Positions 62,507 to 64,000 of a stretch of DNA of 64,000 nucleotides are shown piece after piece. This stretch comes from Gaiellasilicea sp963850995 (GTDB taxonomy: Bacteria; Actinomycetota; Thermoleophilia; Gaiellales; Gaiellaceae), in assembly GCA_963850995.1 (NCBI GenBank), contig CAWKNQ010000013.1:186001-250000 (forward strand), given 5' to 3'. Numbering within the stretch: position 1 is the stretch's first letter; every line of letters begins with the position of its first letter. Position numbers and translations under genes: made by a program. The notes below the pieces were generated by a model, which saw only the letters and a list, made by a program, of their open reading frames with translations, had not been told where the DNA came from and did no database searches.

Positions 62507-63063
62507 GCGCGGATCGCGTCCAGCAGCTCCTCGCCCTCGAACAGAACCGGCCCACCGGATGCGGCGAGCGGGGCCGGCTGGTCGGCCCAGGCCGCATCGG
62601 GGCCGAAGACGTAGTAGACGTCGTAGACGAAGCCAGAGAAGCCGAGGCCGCCGAGGTCGGTCTCCGCGAAGTACTTGCCGGTGATGCCCTCCTCGTCCCA
62701 GTACTGGGTCACGCGCGGGTCGGTGAGGGTCGACTCGTCGATCGTGTCGCGCGCGTCGGTGGAGCGCTGGTTGAGCCAGACGGCGTAGATCTTCAGGTCC
62801 TTCGGCGTCTCGCCGTCCAGGATGTTCTCCCGCACCCAACGGGCGCCGGCGAGGCACGTGCCTCAGGTCGGGGAGAGGAGGACGATCACGCGGGGCTTCC
62901 CCGCGTCCGCCTCGAAGTCGGCCCGCAGGTCGAGGACGTTCGTGAGCTCCTTCACGCTGCCGCTCGGCGCCGCGGCAGTGCCGGTCGTTACGGCCGCCTC
63001 CTCGTCGCCGCCGCAGCCGGCGAGCGCCACCGCCGCGAGGAGCAAGAGCGCGAGGCGGCGCAC
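62497..63063 (-). CDS. Thioredoxin-fold lipoprotein with in-frame UGA, probable selenoprotein
   Basis: 188 codons from GTG 63063. Lipoprotein signal VRRLALLLLAAVALAGC with Cys at the lipobox. After VIVLLSPT the codon at 62865-62863 is TGA, and the same frame continues GTCLAGARWVRENIL and on to a normal ending at TGA 62497. The UGA sits where a CxxC redox motif would have its first Cys, giving UxxC. A SECIS-like hairpin follows at the right distance. Without read-through only a 66-residue stump is made. Alternative: TGC to TGA mutation in a normal CxxC protein. Behind hemQ on the same strand. Confidence 0.65.
62829..62849 (-). promoter_or_regulatory. SECIS-like hairpin for UGA 62865
   Basis: Minus-strand stem GCGCCC/GGGTGC with apical loop GTT and a further CC/GG pair below a G/G mismatch. 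The loop G is the 23rd base after the UGA. Bacterial SECIS elements have a stem-loop 16-37 bases after UGA with a G in the first two loop positions, so this fits. Also lies in coding sequence, as expected. Confidence 0.5.
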
Positions 63064-63066
63064 GCC

Positions 63067-63233
63067 TAGATGGTTGATCGGTAGTTGGCGTGCTCGCGGG
63101 GGCGATCCAGACCAAGCTGGGAGCCGCACTCGGCCGCAGCCAAGGCTGGTTGCCTTGGCAAGGTCGAGGGTGGCTCCCGGCGCCGTGTCTGGGTCGTCAT
63201 CCGCGCGTGCGGTAATTGCCGATCAACCATCTA
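63067..63233 (+). ncRNA. Long hairpin RNA element H2 (sense strand plus)
   Basis: Nearly complete foldback: 63067-63081 pairs perfectly with 63219-63233, then 63082-63112 with 63187-63218, 63117-63135 with 63162-63180, and the tip 63139-63146 with 63152-63159. Eleven non-Watson-Crick pairs are all T.G or G.T on the plus strand, none A.C. Mismatches are few (88/212, 94/206, 128/169) plus two internal loops. It lies between two minus-strand genes and its right end covers the hemQ stop codon. Confidence 0.6.
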
Positions 63234-63932
63234 CGCGCGCACCCGCGCGGTCGCGCCGTCGAGCGCGTCCAGCGCGGCGCGGATCGACATCCCCTCGCCG
63301 ACGAAGATCGGCGTGTCCCGCTCGGTGTACGCCGACGCTTCGCTCTCGCGCAGCGTCAGCATCAGGTGCATGAAGTCGGCCGGCTCGTCGCACTCGAACG
63401 CGGTCATGAACTCCTGGTCGTCGATCCCGAACGAGTACGTCGTGTGGTTGTGGATCGTCTCGAACTCGCGCCCGACGCGGATGTGCTCGTCCATCGCGCG
63501 CTGGCGCTCCTCCAGCGGCAGCGCGTACCACGGGCGCGTCTTCACGAACGGGTAGACGACGAGGTACGGCGAGCCTTTCGGGACGACCTTGCGCGGACGG
63601 CGGGCCTGCGTGTACGGCGAGGCCTTCGTCGTGGCGAGGTACGAGTAGGGCGTCTCGAGCCAGCCGGCGAGCGCGGTCCCGTTCAGCTCGGCGCCGAGCT
63701 CGCCCAGATCGGCGTAGCGCTCGGTGATCTTCCAGAGGAAGAAGTCGCAATCCGGCCGGACACCGGCCGTCGAGTAGCTGCGCAGGTGCTCGAAGCGGTC
63801 GCTCCAGCCCTCGATCACGTCGGCGAAGGCGTCCTTCATCGCCGCCCGCTCCTCGACCGGGAGCCTGCGCCAGGCCGGGTCGACGCGGTGGAACGAGTAG
63901 GCGACGTACTGGCCCTGAGGCTCGCTGCTCAC
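63231..63932 (-). CDS. hemQ: Coproheme decarboxylase HemQ (chlorite dismutase family)
   Basis: 233 aa from GTG 63932. Converts coproheme III to protoheme in the actinobacterial/firmicute route. KTRPWYALPLEERQRAMDEHI carries the conserved Tyr, and TIHNHTTYSFGIDDQEFMTAFE the histidine region. FFLWKIT near residue 70 is typical. Stop codon TAG falls at the end of the hairpin H2. Confidence 0.92.
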   Translation of the reverse strand: MSSEPQGQYVAYSFHRVDPAWRRLPVEERAAMKDAFADVIEGWSDRFEHLRSYSTAGVRPDCDFFLWKITERYADLGELGAELNGTALAGWLETPYSYLATTKASPYTQARRPRKVVPKGSPYLVVYPFVKTRPWYALPLEERQRAMDEHIRVGREFETIHNHTTYSFGIDDQEFMTAFECDEPADFMHLMLTLRESEASAYTERDTPIFVGEGMSIRAALDALDGATARVRA

Positions 63933-63951
63933 GCCGCCTATGGTACGCGCG

Positions 63952-64000
63952 TCACACGCCCAGAGCCTGGCGCAGGCGGACGACGGCGGCACCCGCGCCG
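63952..64000 (-). CDS. C-terminal end of an unidentified gene, cut by the window edge
   Basis: Last 15 codons (GAGAAVVRLRQALGV) before TGA at 63952, open to the window end. In context behind which hemQ follows, this may be a haem synthesis gene, but the piece is too short to identify. Confidence 0.35.
   Translation of the reverse strand, partial: GAGAAVVRLRQALGV

Noticed and set aside
63067..63233. H2 as SRP (4.5S) RNA or tRNA-Sec
   Set aside because: It contains GCAGCCAAGGC, which recalls part of 4.5S RNA, but lacks the GGAA tetraloop and conserved internal loop; no cloverleaf for tRNA-Sec.

Overview
The window comes from a high-GC actinobacterium. The 16S sequence, the dgt-dnaG pair, the F420-type flavin oxidoreductase and the actinobacterial-type coproheme decarboxylase all fit, and the 16S variable regions look like Thermoleophilia (Gaiellales or a neighbour). 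That placement is from memory of signatures, not from a search. Overlapping stop/start codons (ATGA, GTGA, TGATG) and GTG starts are the rule.

Layout. 1-6434: 3' part of tyrS, then a 16S-23S-5S operon with its promoter, structured leader, matching RNase III-type processing stems and terminator; the spacer has no tRNA. 6454-13365: housekeeping genes (GNAT, HtpX-like protease, histidine phosphatase, SDR, cupin, dgt, dnaG, tRNA-Asn), interrupted at 8010-8960 by a non-coding block between 29-bp direct repeats. 13445-28024: an envelope/stress region with lipid kinases, PAP2 phosphatases, small membrane proteins, an ANTAR regulator, a LuxR-type ATPase regulator and broken transporter and reductase genes. 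Four copies of one promoter-plus-RNA leader element control genes here. 28033-33426: aminoglycoside nucleotidyltransferase-like gene, LysM lytic transglycosylase, a long RNA hairpin, a sugar isomerase, a phytoene-desaturase-like oxidoreductase and an orphan DNA methyltransferase. 33499-52671: about 19 kb of co-directional catabolic genes: xanthine-dehydrogenase-like CoxM/S/L plus CoxG, flavin monooxygenase, M20, FAH and MBL hydrolases, two M24/creatinase-like hydrolases, an HMGL aldolase/synthase, two ketopantoate-reductase-like enzymes and a branched-chain/amide ABC transporter. It probably imports and breaks down an unidentified nitrogenous, perhaps heterocyclic, compound. The two start regions share a TGACATGTCA palindrome. 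52726-64000: palindromic repeats, adenine deaminase, cupredoxin-like secreted protein, subtilase, tRNA-Leu, acyl-ACP thioesterase, Rsm22-like methyltransferase, peroxiredoxin, small membrane proteins, a probable selenocysteine-containing thioredoxin-fold lipoprotein, a second long RNA hairpin, and hemQ.

Main discoveries to check: (1) an in-frame UGA in a UxxC redox motif followed by a SECIS-like hairpin (62497-63063); (2) a four-copy two-hairpin leader RNA whose second hairpin strand can also pair with the Shine-Dalgarno sequence; (3) two intergenic hairpins of about 165 nt whose non-Watson-Crick pairs are almost all G.U on one strand only; (4) the shared palindromic operator of the catabolic cluster. 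At least eight otherwise well-conserved genes carry single-base frameshifts, mostly in GC-rich stretches, so assembly errors should be excluded before calling them pseudogenes.
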